64,000 bases of DNA. Origin: Serratia quinivorans (GTDB taxonomy: Bacteria; Pseudomonadota; Gammaproteobacteria; Enterobacterales; Enterobacteriaceae). This document shows, piece by piece, positions 24,909-34,537 of this stretch. The notes under the pieces are model-generated. The model worked only from the letters and a program-made list of their open reading frames with translations, searched no databases and was not told where the DNA came from. The DNA lies in NCBI RefSeq assembly GCF_946227985.1, contig NZ_CAMKGL010000011.1:1-64000 (forward strand), written 5' to 3'. Each line of letters starts with the position of its first letter. The stretch's first letter is position 1. A program made the position numbers and the translations under genes.

Positions 24909-25450
24909 GCCACCTCCTGTACGGGCAGGCGACCGGCAAACGCCAGAATGTAGTCACGCGCCAGCAAACGTCGGGCACTGTGTTCGGAGTCTGCCACAGT
25001 GCGCAGCATGCACGGGGTTGCCGTCAGAGCAGTACGGCGAATGGCCGCAAACAGGAAACAGAATTTGGGGTGAGCTGGGGTAAGGATAGTAGCCATGGTG
25101 GCAGCCTTCTTAGAGTAAAGGTTATTGCTACCACCGAAGTTTCCACGCTTATGGGTGGTAGCCCAGACGGGGGTGGAAATACCGGCCTCTAAGAATACCG
25201 GCCTGACCGAAGTCAGCCCCGCCTGAGCCACCATTGTTTGACTGCTGCGATAGCATAACATCCATCGCGCAAAAAATGAGCGCACACAGGCTGCGACGAA
25301 AAAAAACACGCCTGGCGCGTGTTGTGTCGCCTTAGAGTTACTCGGGTTTCCACGCCCGGCTGCCGATTGTGCGACAGCGGGAGGACTATAGCGCAGGGCC
25401 GGACGTGGGTGCAAGCCGTAAGACGCCCCCGGACGTTCAATCGATCGCAT
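24905..25450 (-). CDS. Icd/Ash-like P4 family protein
   Basis: ATG 25450 gives 181 residues; TTG 25459, which overlaps the previous stop, is possible. The pattern GVFFFVAACVRSFFARWMLC, then YRSSQTMVAQAG, and the later MATILTPAHPKFCFLFAAIR and LARDYILAFAGRLPVQEVA are hallmarks of the proteins annotated as host cell division inhibitor Icd-like or Ash in P4-like elements. In P4, ash/icd expression blocks host division and derepresses coliphage lysogens. Two parts of the frame also overlap the region where P4 encodes its immunity RNA, so an RNA function is possible. Start is uncertain. Confidence 0.65.
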   Translation of the reverse strand: MRSIERPGASYGLHPRPALRYSPPAVAQSAAGRGNPSNSKATQHAPGVFFFVAACVRSFFARWMLCYRSSQTMVAQAGLTSVRPVFLEAGISTPVWATTHKRGNFGGSNNLYSKKAATMATILTPAHPKFCFLFAAIRRTALTATPCMLRTVADSEHSARRLLARDYILAFAGRLPVQEVA

Positions 25451-25455
25451 AGTGA

Positions 25456-25701
25456 TCAATGACCGGTTTGCAGGTCGTGGTGGGTACGGACTGCCACTTC
25501 GGTCAAAGGTACCGGCCCGGCGTAAAACAGGTGCGGTTCGGCCTGGCGACGGCTTAAACGGATAACGCCGTGTTTAGTGCTGCGGTGTTCCGGTAAGACA
25601 AAATCCGGGTGCTGGCGTTGCAGCAGGATAGCTTCGGCCACAAACAGCGCGTCGTTATCGTTCAGGGTAAAACTCTGTCGGCCCAGGGTTAACTGCATCA
25701 T
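25456..25701 (-). CDS. P4-type small hypothetical protein
   Basis: An 81-residue protein coupled by a four-base overlap to the AlpA gene before it. It has LTLGRQSFTLNDNDALFVAE and RLSRRQAEPHLFYAGPVPL. It is soluble, with no known motif. Its place after alpA is common in P4-like islands. Function unknown. Confidence 0.55.
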   Translation of the reverse strand: MMQLTLGRQSFTLNDNDALFVAEAILLQRQHPDFVLPEHRSTKHGVIRLSRRQAEPHLFYAGPVPLTEVAVRTHHDLQTGH

Positions 25702-25961
25702 GCGGTGGCCCCCTGATGACGGTTGGCAATGCGCTCATCCATCCACTGCTCCACTTCGGAGGCCAGCCAGGCGACGTTCTTGCCGCCCAGCGAGATTTGG
25801 GCCGGAAACTGCTTGCGGGTCATCATCTCGTAAACGGTAGAGCGTGACAGACCGGTGGTGTAAAGCACTTCCAGCAGACGAATAAAGCGTTCGCGTGGGG
25901 TGTAATCACTGTAAACAACTGGGGCTGATGTGGTGTTAACGGGACGGGAAACTGAAAGCAT
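25698..25961 (-). CDS. AlpA/Vis-like excision and transcription regulator
   Basis: This 87-residue protein has the AlpA helix-turn-helix: RFIRLLEVLYTTGLSRSTVY, then EMMTRKQFPAQISLGGKNVA, and WLASEVEQWMDERI. This winged-helix/MerR-like arrangement is conserved from phage P4 Vis to AlpA of CP4-57, which stimulate integrase-dependent excision and regulate P4-type promoters. It is the first gene of the overlapping P4-like operon leading to alpha. AGAGGTAGCAATAC precedes the ATG. Confidence 0.85.
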   Translation of the reverse strand: MLSVSRPVNTTSAPVVYSDYTPRERFIRLLEVLYTTGLSRSTVYEMMTRKQFPAQISLGGKNVAWLASEVEQWMDERIANRHQGATA

Positions 25962-26773
25962 GTATTGCTACCTCTTTGTGTCCGGTCAGCTCTGGCCGGG
26001 ACTTTGTGAACTCTGGTAGCGCCCTATTATGTGAATATTTTGGGGGTTGGCAACAAGGGGATGTTGTGTGGTGGCAGAGCTTTTCTGCTTATTTTTCAAT
26101 CAAATGGGAACATTGGTTAATATTGGCCATTATTGACAATCGTTGGCAACACCATAGAAAAGAATAAGCAATGGATAATGGCTTATTAATAGGTAAAAAC
26201 AGGCTAAAGGAACAACTACAGGCTAGCCAGAGAAAAGGGCCTTTTTAGCCGGGTGAACAGCAGTGAACACCGAGTGACGAGTTAGAGATTCACTGTTCAC
26301 AGACTTATTTATTGATTTAACTGTCTTTTTTACTTAAGTGAACAGTAGTGAAGAGTTTATATAAGAACTAAAATCACAATGGTAATTTTTCAGTCATTTT
26401 TAGAAGGGTTATCAAAAGGAAAACTCATACGGGATAGATAACGATATCTGGTGGGCAGTCAGCAGATAGATTCTATAGTCTGAACAAAAGACCAATCTCG
26501 GACATCGCCATGATGGGGTAACCAGGCTCACTTCCATAGCGATCCTGCGCCCCCAGCCCTCACCCAAAACAGCCTTTTTCCTGGCTAGCCTGTGTCAAAT
26601 TACGCTTGCATGCATAGGGTGCATGATTTTGCATGCAATAAAATGCACGTTGTACACCCTGCCGCGCCAGTACTGGCGCGGCTTATAGCCCATCATGCAC
26701 CTGCATGAAAAGCGACACATAAAGCGGGCAGGCGAGGCGGGGGTAGCATTGCGCGCCAGAGGGTTTTAACGAT
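25962..26773. promoter_or_regulatory. P4-like control, origin and attachment region
   Basis: About 810 bases between alpA and the integrase contain no supported gene. They hold the GTGAACA repeats (26252-26352) and, near the integrase, clustered TGCATG motifs (about 26608-26646). A perfect 22-bp palindrome with TA at its centre lies at 26661-26682 (arms beginning GCCGCGCCAG). Promoters of alpA and the integrase operator sites are expected here. Assignments are by analogy with P4. Confidence 0.5.
26252..26352. repeat. GTGAACA iteron cluster, P4 origin-like
   Basis: Copies are GGTGAACAG (26252-26260), GTGAACAC (26263-26270), the inverted CTGTTCAC (26293-26300, within TTCACTGTTCAC), and GTGAACAGTAGTGAA (26338-26352), set in AT-rich DNA. 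P4 alpha protein binds GGTGAACA-type repeats at ori and crr, and an intact alpha-like gene is 2 kb away. Confidence 0.65.
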
Positions 26774-27964
26774 TTATTGGCGGTGAGGCCGCTGGGCCAG
26801 GCCCGCGATAAAATCGGCGTACCACTGCAACATGTCACGACGCTTCTCAAGGTACTGGGCATGGTTGTATGTGCCACGAATGCCGTTCTTGTCTACATGG
26901 GCGAGTTGCATCTCTATCCAGGCAGAGTCAAACCCTTGCTCATGCAAAATAGTAGACATCGTATGCCTGAAACCGTGGCCAGTGGCTCGTCCCTTATATC
27001 CCAGCAGCTCTATTACCTGATTCACACTTTCCTTACTTATGGGTTTCCTACGGTTGTTTCGTCCAATGAAAATGTAAGGATAGTGACCGGTGATCGGTTG
27101 TAGCTGTTTGAACAGCTCAATCACCTGAGTAGAGAGTGGCACCATATGGGGGCGACGCATTTTCATGCGTTCTACAGGGACCTCCCAGATGGCACGTTCA
27201 AGATCGATCTCATCCCAAGTGGCAAAGCGCATTTCTTGCGTTCGCACGCCGGTCAACATAACGATCTTCGCGGCATTCTTAGTAATGATGCTGCCGGTAT
27301 ATCCTTCCAAATCCTTAACAAAGTAAGGAAGCTCATCGGCAGAAAGAAACGGGTGGTGCTTTTGCTTAGGAACGGCTAGCGCGCTGGCGAGATCTGGGGC
27401 TGGGTTGTACTCCGCCCTACCGGTAATAATTGCATAACGAAATACCTCCCCACAGCGCTGGCGAATCTTGCGGGTCTTCTCCAATGCTCCGCGTTTTTCA
27501 ATACGCCGCAGTACTTCCAGCAGTTCCAAGGGCTTAATTTCGGCAATAGGGCGTTGGCCAATATGAGGGAACACATCCTGCTCAAAGGTACGCATGATTT
27601 CTTCCCTGTAGGCTAGAGTCCAACGGTCAGATTTATTCGTATGCCATTCACGGCTAATCGCTTCAAAGGAGCTCTCGAAAGAAAGTTTCTGCGCGAGCTT
27701 TTGCGCCTTTTTATCTGCCACTGGGTCAATGCCATTCACAACCTGCTTACGGGCTTCCCCGCGCTTTTCTCGCGCCTCAGCCAACGTTACCAAGGGGTAG
27801 GTGCCAAAGGACATCAACTTGGCTTTTCCAGCGTAGCGATAGCGAAAACGCCAGCCTTTACTGCCGTCAGCATTGATAAGAAGGGACAAGCCTTGACCAT
27901 CATTGAGGGTATAGGGCTTTTCTTGCGGTTTGGAACGTCGGATTTGTATGTCAGTTAGGAGCAT
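26774..27964 (-). CDS. P4-type tyrosine integrase at selC
   Basis: A 396-residue protein with the N-terminal arm-binding DUF4102-type domain ([34 protein letters not shown]) and a full catalytic domain: Arg241 (LTGVRTQEM), His330 and Arg333 (ATGHGFRHT), His356 (QLAHVD), and nucleophile Tyr366 (GTYNHAQY). It is oriented with its start toward selC, 160 bases from the tRNA end, as in islands that use tRNA 3' ends. The bounding repeats at 2473 and 28125 mark its product. All catalytic residues are present, so it should be active. Confidence 0.95.
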   Translation of the reverse strand: MLLTDIQIRRSKPQEKPYTLNDGQGLSLLINADGSKGWRFRYRYAGKAKLMSFGTYPLVTLAEAREKRGEARKQVVNGIDPVADKKAQKLAQKLSFESSFEAISREWHTNKSDRWTLAYREEIMRTFEQDVFPHIGQRPIAEIKPLELLEVLRRIEKRGALEKTRKIRQRCGEVFRYAIITGRAEYNPAPDLASALAVPKQKHHPFLSADELPYFVKDLEGYTGSIITKNAAKIVMLTGVRTQEMRFATWDEIDLERAIWEVPVERMKMRRPHMVPLSTQVIELFKQLQPITGHYPYIFIGRNNRRKPISKESVNQVIELLGYKGRATGHGFRHTMSTILHEQGFDSAWIEMQLAHVDKNGIRGTYNHAQYLEKRRDMLQWYADFIAGLAQRPHRQ

Positions 27965-28124
27965 GTGTATAAGTGGATTCTGTGTATAAAAAATCTATAC
28001 GCACCACTATACACATTTTTCACGGATTCAGGCAGTCACATACGGACTTATACGGACAAAGAACCGAATCAATGCATTGATTTAATGGGTTTTTATGGAC
28101 GCTACGGGAGCTATCAGGACAAGC

Positions 28125-28146
28125 ATTGGCGGAAGATCACAGGAGT
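28125..28146. repeat. selC-proximal attachment repeat
   Basis: These 22 bases are identical to 2473-2494. They cover the last 20 bases of the selC gene, including CCA, plus two bases beyond. Integration here leaves the tRNA intact, because the element carries the same 3' end. Confidence 0.9.
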
Positions 28147-28221
28147 CGAACCTGCCCAGGACCGCTGGCGGCCCCAACCGGATTTGAAGTCCGGCCGCCC
28201 CACCGGGGACGAGGATCTTCC
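28127..28221 (-). tRNA. selC: Selenocysteine tRNA (anticodon TCA)
   Basis: The minus strand gives a 95-nt tRNA, the same length as E. coli selC. It has an eight-base-pair acceptor stem (GGAAGATC with GATCTTCC), discriminator G and encoded CCA. The anticodon loop is CTTCAAA with TCA, flanked by GCCGGA/TCCGG stems, the long variable arm is GC-rich, and the T loop is GTTCGACTC. It carries selenocysteine to UGA codons with SelB. It is charged by seryl-tRNA synthetase and converted by SelA, encoded at 48458-49849. The 3' end is the island's attachment site. Confidence 0.97.
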
Positions 28222-28322
28222 TTCAGGAACAGGAAGCAAGGGACTGATTATAGCGCAGTTTACCCTTAGCGCTAAGAGGGAAATAGCGCTAGCCCCCGGC
28301 ACCCTGCCGGAGGCAGGCAGGG

Positions 28323-29669
28323 TTAAGGCTTCAACAGTTCCTTCACGTCCAGCAGGATAAACTCGTTGTCATCCGCCACGTTCGGCTGGCGGCTGGAGGA
28401 GAACGGGAAGTTATTATCGTTGCCGACGATGATATGGCTGCCGTCCACCACGTCCACGTTTTCAATGGTGAAGAACGGAAAGGTCAGTACGCCGTTATTC
28501 AGCGGTTTGCGCGCCAATTTGTTCGGGTCCTGAATGTTCATCAGGTCAATATAGGCCAATTTATCGACCGGTTTACCGACGTTGTCGTCAGAAAAGGCAA
28601 TTTTATATACCCGTTTAAACTTCGCCACCTGACTGAAGCAGTTGTCTGTGGGGGCACCCGCAGCGCAGGCTTTGTCCGCCGTGCCTTCGTTATTATCGCG
28701 CTCGATCACCAGGCCATGAGTGGCGTCTATCATATTAAAATCGCCGATGGCGTTCTGGTTGTCTTCCAACACGTATTGCCAACTACGCCCGGTCCAGGCC
28801 TGTTGTTTCACGTCAAATTCCAGCACCCGCAGGTAGCGTTTGCCGTCGATGTTCTCGAATTTTTCACCGTCCCACAGCGCACCTTCCAGCAACGGGTACA
28901 ATTTGCTGCCGTCCGGTGATGCCGCCATGCCCTCAAAACCCTTGGAACGCGCCACCTGGAAGTTCTGTTTGCCGTCCGGCGCACCCGGCAGGGTCAGCGT
29001 CGGGTTATCCGGCGACTTCACCACCTTGCCGTCGACCTTGGTATCGAACACCGCCAATACCTTACCGTTCAGATCGGCCTTAATCAGGTAGGGGCCGAAC
29101 TCATCGCCAATCCACAGGGCATTATCGGCAAACTGGAAGCTTTCCGGGTCAAAGTCGCTGCCGGTCAGGTAACGTTTATCGGTGCTCTCATTGATGATAT
29201 GGAAGGGGACATTTTTGTCCGGATCGTGCAGAAATACCGTTTTCAGCGGCGTCACCGTGCCGTTGCCGAAGTCGATTTTGTAGTGATTGAGGTACAGCAT
29301 GGCATCCGGCGAATTGGCCTTGCTGCCGAAGCCGTTGTCGGTCAACACCCAGTAGGTGCCGTCGGGCATATGTTTAATGCCGGAATGCCCCTGCAGCGGC
29401 TGGCCGTTGATCGGCAGGCCAATACCGGTCATGCGATCGGCGGATTTACCCGCCACGCTGCCCAGTTCGGTCACGCGTTTGCCGCTGGTGTATTTTCCGC
29501 TTTGCTGTAGATCGGCTGGGGCATCCTGCGGTGCGGCAACGTTGGATTTCACCGCCAGTAACGCGTGCCCGGCCAGGGTCGCCGGCACCGGTTGGGCTTG
29601 CGCCCACAGGTTAGTGCTCAGCGCCATACAGCCGGCCAACAGTGCCAGGCGGGTTTTGGTTGTGTGCAT
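28323..29669 (-). CDS. Periplasmic phytase-like/esterase-like protein
   Basis: A 448-residue protein with signal peptide [20 protein letters not shown] ending at AQAQP. The body has repeated beta-propeller-like segments rich in Asp and Gly: [73 protein letters not shown]. These match the family annotated as esterase-like activity of phytase, periplasmic proteins of poorly known substrate. It stands alone on the minus strand beside selC, outside the island. A GC-rich hairpin (28301-28323) overlaps its stop. Confidence 0.8.
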   Translation of the reverse strand: MHTTKTRLALLAGCMALSTNLWAQAQPVPATLAGHALLAVKSNVAAPQDAPADLQQSGKYTSGKRVTELGSVAGKSADRMTGIGLPINGQPLQGHSGIKHMPDGTYWVLTDNGFGSKANSPDAMLYLNHYKIDFGNGTVTPLKTVFLHDPDKNVPFHIINESTDKRYLTGSDFDPESFQFADNALWIGDEFGPYLIKADLNGKVLAVFDTKVDGKVVKSPDNPTLTLPGAPDGKQNFQVARSKGFEGMAASPDGSKLYPLLEGALWDGEKFENIDGKRYLRVLEFDVKQQAWTGRSWQYVLEDNQNAIGDFNMIDATHGLVIERDNNEGTADKACAAGAPTDNCFSQVAKFKRVYKIAFSDDNVGKPVDKLAYIDLMNIQDPNKLARKPLNNGVLTFPFFTIENVDVVDGSHIIVGNDNNFPFSSSRQPNVADDNEFILLDVKELLKP

Positions 29670-29745
29670 GTCTTGGTTCCCTTTTTGTTGTTATCACCCA
29701 GAAGTAAAAGCAACGTCACTATAGGGAACCGCAATGACAGTAATA

Positions 29746-30945
29746 TTATTCGGCGAACGCCCGCCGGTAGCTGCGCGGATGGAAGCACCAGGTGATGGCG
29801 ATCAGCACCACCACCAGCAGCGCATGGATTTGCCAATCCAACACAAAGCCGCCGCTGTAATCACGCAACAGGCCAGAAATATAAGGCGTGGCTCCCGCCA
29901 GCAGGAAACCAATGCCCTGCATAAAGGCCACCAATCGCCCCGCGGCCGCCGGGTGCGGAATATGATCGAGCGCCAGCACCAGGCACAGCGGGAAGGCGCC
30001 GCCCAGCCCCAGGCCGGAAACCAGCACCCAAAGCCACGGCAACGTCTGCGGCAGATAAATCAGGCCGATGAAGCCGATCAACTGCATGACTAATGCCAGC
30101 AATAATAACGGCCGCCGATCCAGCGATCGCGCCAGCGCCGGCAACAGTAGCGCCCCGACGACCTGCCCGAAGGTCATCAGCGCTAACAGCGATCCGCTGG
30201 CCTGCGGCTGCCAGCCGAGCTGCATATAATACGGCGGTAGCCAGGCGATCAGGCTGGTATAGCCGCCATTGATCAAACCAAAATAAACGCCGAGCAACCA
30301 GGCACGACGGTTGAACCACAGGCTCGGCCCGGAGGAGGTTCCGGACGGTGTCAGGCGCGCCAGGCCACGGCTGACCGGCCACCAGGCGATTAACGCCACC
30401 AGTGCAGGTAGCGCCCACCAGGCCAATGCATTGTGCCAGTCATGGCCGACAGTCATCAGCCAGGGGGTAATCGCCGCCCCCAGACCGCCACCGCCCATCA
30501 GAGCCGCCGACCACAGCCCGGCCACCAGTGCCATCTGCTTGAGAAAGTGATGTTTGATAATGCCGGGCATCACCGCCTGGATCACCCCAATCCCCAGCCC
30601 ACCCAACACCGCGCTCAGCAGCAATTGCGTGCTGCCCGGTGCCAGCTCGCGCCAGGCAGCCCCCAGGCCAATGGCCAACAGGCTCAGCACTACGCTGGTA
30701 CGCTCGTCGAACAGGCGGTTGATCGCCCCACCCGCCAGCGCCATCAACCCCATCATCAACACCGGCAAGGTGGTCAGCAGCGCCGCACCGCCAAAGCTCA
30801 GTCCGGTGGCCTGCCGCAACGTCGGCAACAACGGGCCGATCGAGGTCAACAGCGGCCGCATATTCAGGCCAATCAGCACCAGCACCCACAGCAGGGGGTT
30901 GAACCAGCGGCGTAGGAAAGGGGGAGCAACAACTTGATTTAACAC
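29746..30945 (-). CDS. MFS transporter of the CynX/NimT type
   Basis: This 399-residue protein has about 12 membrane segments and motifs of the cyanate/nitroimidazole transporter subfamily: LIGLNMRPLLTSIGPLLPTL near the N-terminus, LSAVLGGLGIGVIQAVMPG, GLINGGYTSLIAWLPPYYMQ, and GLGLGGAFPLCLVLALD. Substrate is unknown, because CynX-type labels cover many anion and drug exporters. It is divergent from a LysR-type gene 127 bases away, which probably regulates it. No cyanase gene is present nearby. Confidence 0.8.
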   Translation of the reverse strand: MLNQVVAPPFLRRWFNPLLWVLVLIGLNMRPLLTSIGPLLPTLRQATGLSFGGAALLTTLPVLMMGLMALAGGAINRLFDERTSVVLSLLAIGLGAAWRELAPGSTQLLLSAVLGGLGIGVIQAVMPGIIKHHFLKQMALVAGLWSAALMGGGGLGAAITPWLMTVGHDWHNALAWWALPALVALIAWWPVSRGLARLTPSGTSSGPSLWFNRRAWLLGVYFGLINGGYTSLIAWLPPYYMQLGWQPQASGSLLALMTFGQVVGALLLPALARSLDRRPLLLLALVMQLIGFIGLIYLPQTLPWLWVLVSGLGLGGAFPLCLVLALDHIPHPAAAGRLVAFMQGIGFLLAGATPYISGLLRDYSGGFVLDWQIHALLVVVLIAITWCFHPRSYRRAFAE

Positions 30946-31071
30946 GGTCTATTCCTGAACTTCCGGGATGAAGAGTGCGGGGTCACAGAGTGGCGGCCGC
31001 AACGTTGCCTTACTCTAGGCTTCCCCGTTAGTATTGGGAAATTAAATAATAAAATAGCCAACAGTGGAAAA

Positions 31072-31926
31072 ATGAATCGTTACCCGATGTTCAATCCGCA
31101 GTTACTGCTCAGCTTTGTCGCAGTATGCGACAGCAACAGCTTCACTCGCGCCGCAGAGCGGGTGTTTTTGTCGCAGTCGACCGTCAGCCAACAGGTGCGC
31201 CGGTTGGAAGATATGCTGGGTAAGCCCCTGTTTGAACGTTCTTCCCATCAGGTACTGCTGACCGAGGAAGGCGTCAAGTTGTTGAGCTATGCGCGGCGCA
31301 TCATCGCGCTGAATGAAGAGGCGCACGACGCCTTGACCGGCATCTGGCGCGACGGCGTACTGCGGTTGGGGATGCCGGAGGATTTTGCCGCCCCCACCAC
31401 CGAACTGCTGGCAGAATTCAGCCGGGCGCATCCGCATCTGCGGCTGGATGTCACCAGCGGCCTGAGCGCCGATCTGCACAGTGCCTACGCCCGTGAAGAA
31501 CTGGATCTGATCCTGGTTAAACAACGCCGTAGCCAGCCGCCGCGGGCCGCCCGGCCGGAACCGCTGCTGTGGCTGGACAGCCGGGCCTTCCCGGCAATAG
31601 AACAGTCGCCGGTACCGCTGGCGGTGTTCCCGCTCAATGGGTTATATCGCGATGATTTGTGTCAGGCGCTGGATAACCTCGGCAAGCGCTGGCGTATTGG
31701 CTACAGCAGCGCCAGTCTGGCCGCACTCACCGCCGCGTCTGCCGCCGGGCTGGGCATCACCCTGCTGCCGGCCAGCTGCCGTTTGCCCAGCCACCGGGTA
31801 CTGGGCAGTGCCGAAGGTTTACCGCCGATCGACAATATTGAGCTGGCGCTGTATTACCGCGACGGTGCCCCCGCCGCTACGCCCGCGCTGGCCGAACGGT
31901 TAAAAGCGTTTTGTGGGCTGGCGTGA
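31072..31926 (+). CDS. LysR-type transcriptional regulator
   Basis: A 284-residue protein with the typical N-terminal helix-turn-helix (LLLSFVAVCDSNSFTRAAER, then FLSQSTVSQQVRRLEDMLGK) and an effector domain beginning near residue 90 (DGVLRLGMPEDFAAP, HLRLDVTSGLSADL). The N-terminal pattern is close to the LrhA/PecT-like subgroup. ATG 31072 follows GTGGAAAA; ATG 31087 is also possible. Divergent arrangement with the MFS gene suggests it controls that transporter. It is transcribed toward xylR, convergent. Confidence 0.85.
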   Translation: MNRYPMFNPQLLLSFVAVCDSNSFTRAAERVFLSQSTVSQQVRRLEDMLGKPLFERSSHQVLLTEEGVKLLSYARRIIALNEEAHDALTGIWRDGVLRLGMPEDFAAPTTELLAEFSRAHPHLRLDVTSGLSADLHSAYAREELDLILVKQRRSQPPRAARPEPLLWLDSRAFPAIEQSPVPLAVFPLNGLYRDDLCQALDNLGKRWRIGYSSASLAALTAASAAGLGITLLPASCRLPSHRVLGSAEGLPPIDNIELALYYRDGAPAATPALAERLKAFCGLA

Positions 31927-31979
31927 GGAAATCTGTAGCTGGATTAGCTACATATGTAGCCATAACGGCTACACCCACC

Positions 31980-33158
31980 CTAATACCCAACCTCGCCATA
32001 ACGCCCACGGTAATCTTTGGGGGTCATGTCATAGCCCTTCTTGAACACCGAATAAAAATACTGCAGTGACGGGTAGCCGCACATCTGTGAAATCTCGTTG
32101 ATGGTCAACGAGGTAGCCGTCAACAGGTTGCGGGCGCGATCCAGCTTTTCCTGATGGATCACGTGATGGATAGTTTCGCCGGTCTCATCCCTGAAACGTT
32201 TTTCCAGATTGGAGCGCGACAGGCCGATCGCATCCAGTACCTGCTCGACCTTGATGCCCTTGCAGGCGTGATGGCGGATGTAATGCATCGCCTGAATCAC
32301 CGCAGGATCGCGTAGCGAGCGGAAATCGGTAGAACGACGTTCAATCACCTTCACTGGCGGCACCAGAATGCGCTGCAGCGGCAGCTCACGGCGATCGAGC
32401 AGTTGGTGCAGCAGCTTGGCGGCACGGTAGCCCATCTGGCGGGTGCCCTGCGCTACCGAAGACAGCGCCACCCGCGACAGGTAACGCGTCAGTTCTTCAT
32501 TGTCGATGCCGATGACGCACAGCTTTTCCGGCACCGCGATGTCCAGATGTTCGCACACCTGCAGTAAATGGCGCGCCCGCGCATCGGTCACCGCGATGAT
32601 GCCGGTCTGCTGCGGCAGGGTCTGCACCCAGTCCGCCAACCGGTTCTGCGCGTATTGCCAGTTATCCGGCGCGGTGGCCATACCCTGATACACCACGCCC
32701 TGATACTGCTCCAGCGCGACCCGCTGGCGGAAAGCATGCTCACGCTCCTGCGCCCAGCGTTTACCGCCTTCACTGGGCAAACCATAGAAGGCAAAACGAT
32801 TAATGCCTTTTTCTTTCAGGTGACTGAATGCCGCCTCCACCAGCGCCTGATTGTCGGTAGCAATGTAGTGCACCGGCGGATAGTCCTCATCACGGTGATA
32901 AGAGCCGCCCACCCCGACAATCGGCACCCGGACGTTATGCAGCAGTTGCTCGATGGCTCCATCGTCGAAATCGGCGATCACCCCATCGCCCAGCCAGTCC
33001 TTGATGTTGTCGATACGGCAGCGAAAATCCTCTTCGATAAAGATGTCCCAATCACATTGTGAGGCCTGTAAATACTCGCCTACGCCCTCGACCACCTGAC
33101 GGTCGTACACTTTATTGGCGTTGAACAGCAAGGTAATGCGAAAGCGTTTTTCGAACAT
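31980..33158 (-). CDS. xylR: Xylose operon activator XylR
   Basis: ATG 33158 (GGGGATGCCC upstream) gives 392 residues and the family start MFEKRFRITLLFNANKVYDR; a longer open frame exists upstream without support. The N-terminal two-thirds is a periplasmic-binding-protein-like sensor for D-xylose (IGVGGSYHRDEDYP-type core written here as IVGVGGSYHRDEDY). The C-terminal 100 residues are AraC-type (GIKVEQVLDAIGLSRSNLEK, then NEISQMCGYPSLQYFYSVFK). It activates xylA and xylF promoters with xylose and CRP. It is last in xylFGHR, separated from xylH by a palindromic repeat. Confidence 0.95.
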   Translation of the reverse strand: MFEKRFRITLLFNANKVYDRQVVEGVGEYLQASQCDWDIFIEEDFRCRIDNIKDWLGDGVIADFDDGAIEQLLHNVRVPIVGVGGSYHRDEDYPPVHYIATDNQALVEAAFSHLKEKGINRFAFYGLPSEGGKRWAQEREHAFRQRVALEQYQGVVYQGMATAPDNWQYAQNRLADWVQTLPQQTGIIAVTDARARHLLQVCEHLDIAVPEKLCVIGIDNEELTRYLSRVALSSVAQGTRQMGYRAAKLLHQLLDRRELPLQRILVPPVKVIERRSTDFRSLRDPAVIQAMHYIRHHACKGIKVEQVLDAIGLSRSNLEKRFRDETGETIHHVIHQEKLDRARNLLTATSLTINEISQMCGYPSLQYFYSVFKKGYDMTPKDYRGRYGEVGY

Positions 33159-33169
33159 GGGCATCCCCG

Positions 33170-33299
33170 GTAACCCCCAGTGACTGTAGGGGGCGAATAA
33201 ATTCGCCCCGATTAAGGCGGGCGCAGCATGCAGCGCCCCTACAATGTCTGGGGATAGGCGAGTGAGTCGCCTGGCTGCAACCTGAAAGCTACAGGGTAT
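33170..33299. repeat. Intergenic palindromic element between xylH and xylR
   Basis: It contains complementary blocks (TGTAGGGGGCGAATAAATTC with GCGCCCCTACA), a common enterobacterial motif. Its end, GCTGCAACCTGAAAG followed by a CAGGGTA, resembles the right ends of the repeat copies at 44508-44705 and 62538-62800. It is probably a divergent member of the same mosaic family and could form a strong RNA hairpin upstream of xylR. Confidence 0.5.
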
Positions 33300-33352
33300 T
33301 ATCTGCAAGAACAGCAGGCATCACCTCATAACTGTGACCGTGGCCGCTTTTC

Positions 33353-34537
33353 TTATGCCCGGCGCTTGGTCGCAGAGTCCATCCATACCGCCAGCAGTAA
33401 AATGGCGCCTTTGACGATGTACTGCCAGAAGGTCGGCACATCCAGCATGCTCATGCCGTTATCCAGCGACGCCATAATGAATGCGCCCATCACCGCGCCG
33501 GCCACGCTACCGATCCCCCCGGCCAGGCTGGTGCCGCCAATCACGCAGGCGGCGATGGCGTCCAGCTCGGCGATATTGCCCGCCGAAGGCGAACCGGCCC
33601 CCAGACGTGAACTGAGGATCAACCCGGCAATCGCCACCATCAGGCCGTTGATGGCGAACACCGCCAGCTTGGTGCGCTCGACGTTAACGCCCGACAGCCG
33701 CGCAGCGTCAATATTGCCGCCAATGGCGTAGATCCGACGGCCAAAAGCGGTGCGGGTGGCCATAAATATCCCCGCCAACATCAGTGCGGTGAGGATCAGC
33801 ACCGGCGTCGGTACCCCACGGTAATCATTGAGCAAATAGATAGCCCCGAGCACCAGCAGCGCCAAAATGCTTTGTCGGGTGACGTCACCGCCGGCTGTCG
33901 CCACCGGCAAACCGAGCTGGGCACGCCGACTGCGTCGCCGCCACTGCCAGGCGACAAACAGCATCAACCCAACGGCACCGATGCCAAAACCCAGGCCGTT
34001 CGGCAAATAGCTCTGGCCAATTTGCGACATCGCTCCGCTGGTCGGCGCGACCGTGGTGCCATTGGTGATGCCGATCAAGATGCCGCGAAAGGCCAGCATC
34101 CCGGCCAGGGTAACGATAAACGACGGAACCTTGCGATAGGCGACCCACCAACCGTTCCAGGCCCCCAACAGCAGACCGGCCAGCAGCGTCACCACGATGG
34201 TCAGCGGCAGTGGCCAACCCAGCCAGACGTCAAAAATCGCCGCCGCCCCGCCCAGCAGGCCCATCATTGAGCCGACCGACAGATCGATTTCTGCCGAAAC
34301 AATCACGAACACCATACCGACCGCCAAAATGCCGGTGATCGCCGTTTGGCGCAGCAGGTTGGAAATATTACGCGCGCTGAGATAGGCCCCTTCGGTGGTA
34401 AAGGTAAAGAACAGCATAATGACGACTATCGCCGCCAACATCACAAACACCCGCAAATTGATGGATTTTAGTTTCACTATGGGATTTTTCTCCACCATTA
34501 CCGGCACGATCGCTTCAGATTGCGTGTTTTTCGACAT
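33353..34537 (-). CDS. xylH: D-xylose ABC transporter permease XylH
   Basis: A 394-residue inner-membrane permease with about ten hydrophobic segments and signatures of the ribose/xylose permease family: [56 protein letters not shown] and [23 protein letters not shown] 34537 has GGAG eight bases upstream; a GTG at 34546 is less likely. It overlaps the end of xylG by 23 bases. Together with XylG and XylF it imports xylose. Confidence 0.95.
   Translation of the reverse strand: MSKNTQSEAIVPVMVEKNPIVKLKSINLRVFVMLAAIVVIMLFFTFTTEGAYLSARNISNLLRQTAITGILAVGMVFVIVSAEIDLSVGSMMGLLGGAAAIFDVWLGWPLPLTIVVTLLAGLLLGAWNGWWVAYRKVPSFIVTLAGMLAFRGILIGITNGTTVAPTSGAMSQIGQSYLPNGLGFGIGAVGLMLFVAWQWRRRSRRAQLGLPVATAGGDVTRQSILALLVLGAIYLLNDYRGVPTPVLILTALMLAGIFMATRTAFGRRIYAIGGNIDAARLSGVNVERTKLAVFAINGLMVAIAGLILSSRLGAGSPSAGNIAELDAIAACVIGGTSLAGGIGSVAGAVMGAFIMASLDNGMSMLDVPTFWQYIVKGAILLLAVWMDSATKRRA

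Noticed and set aside
33159..33308. Longer N-terminus for XylR
   Set aside because: The extra 50 codons are encoded by a palindromic intergenic repeat and absent from the family start MFEKR.
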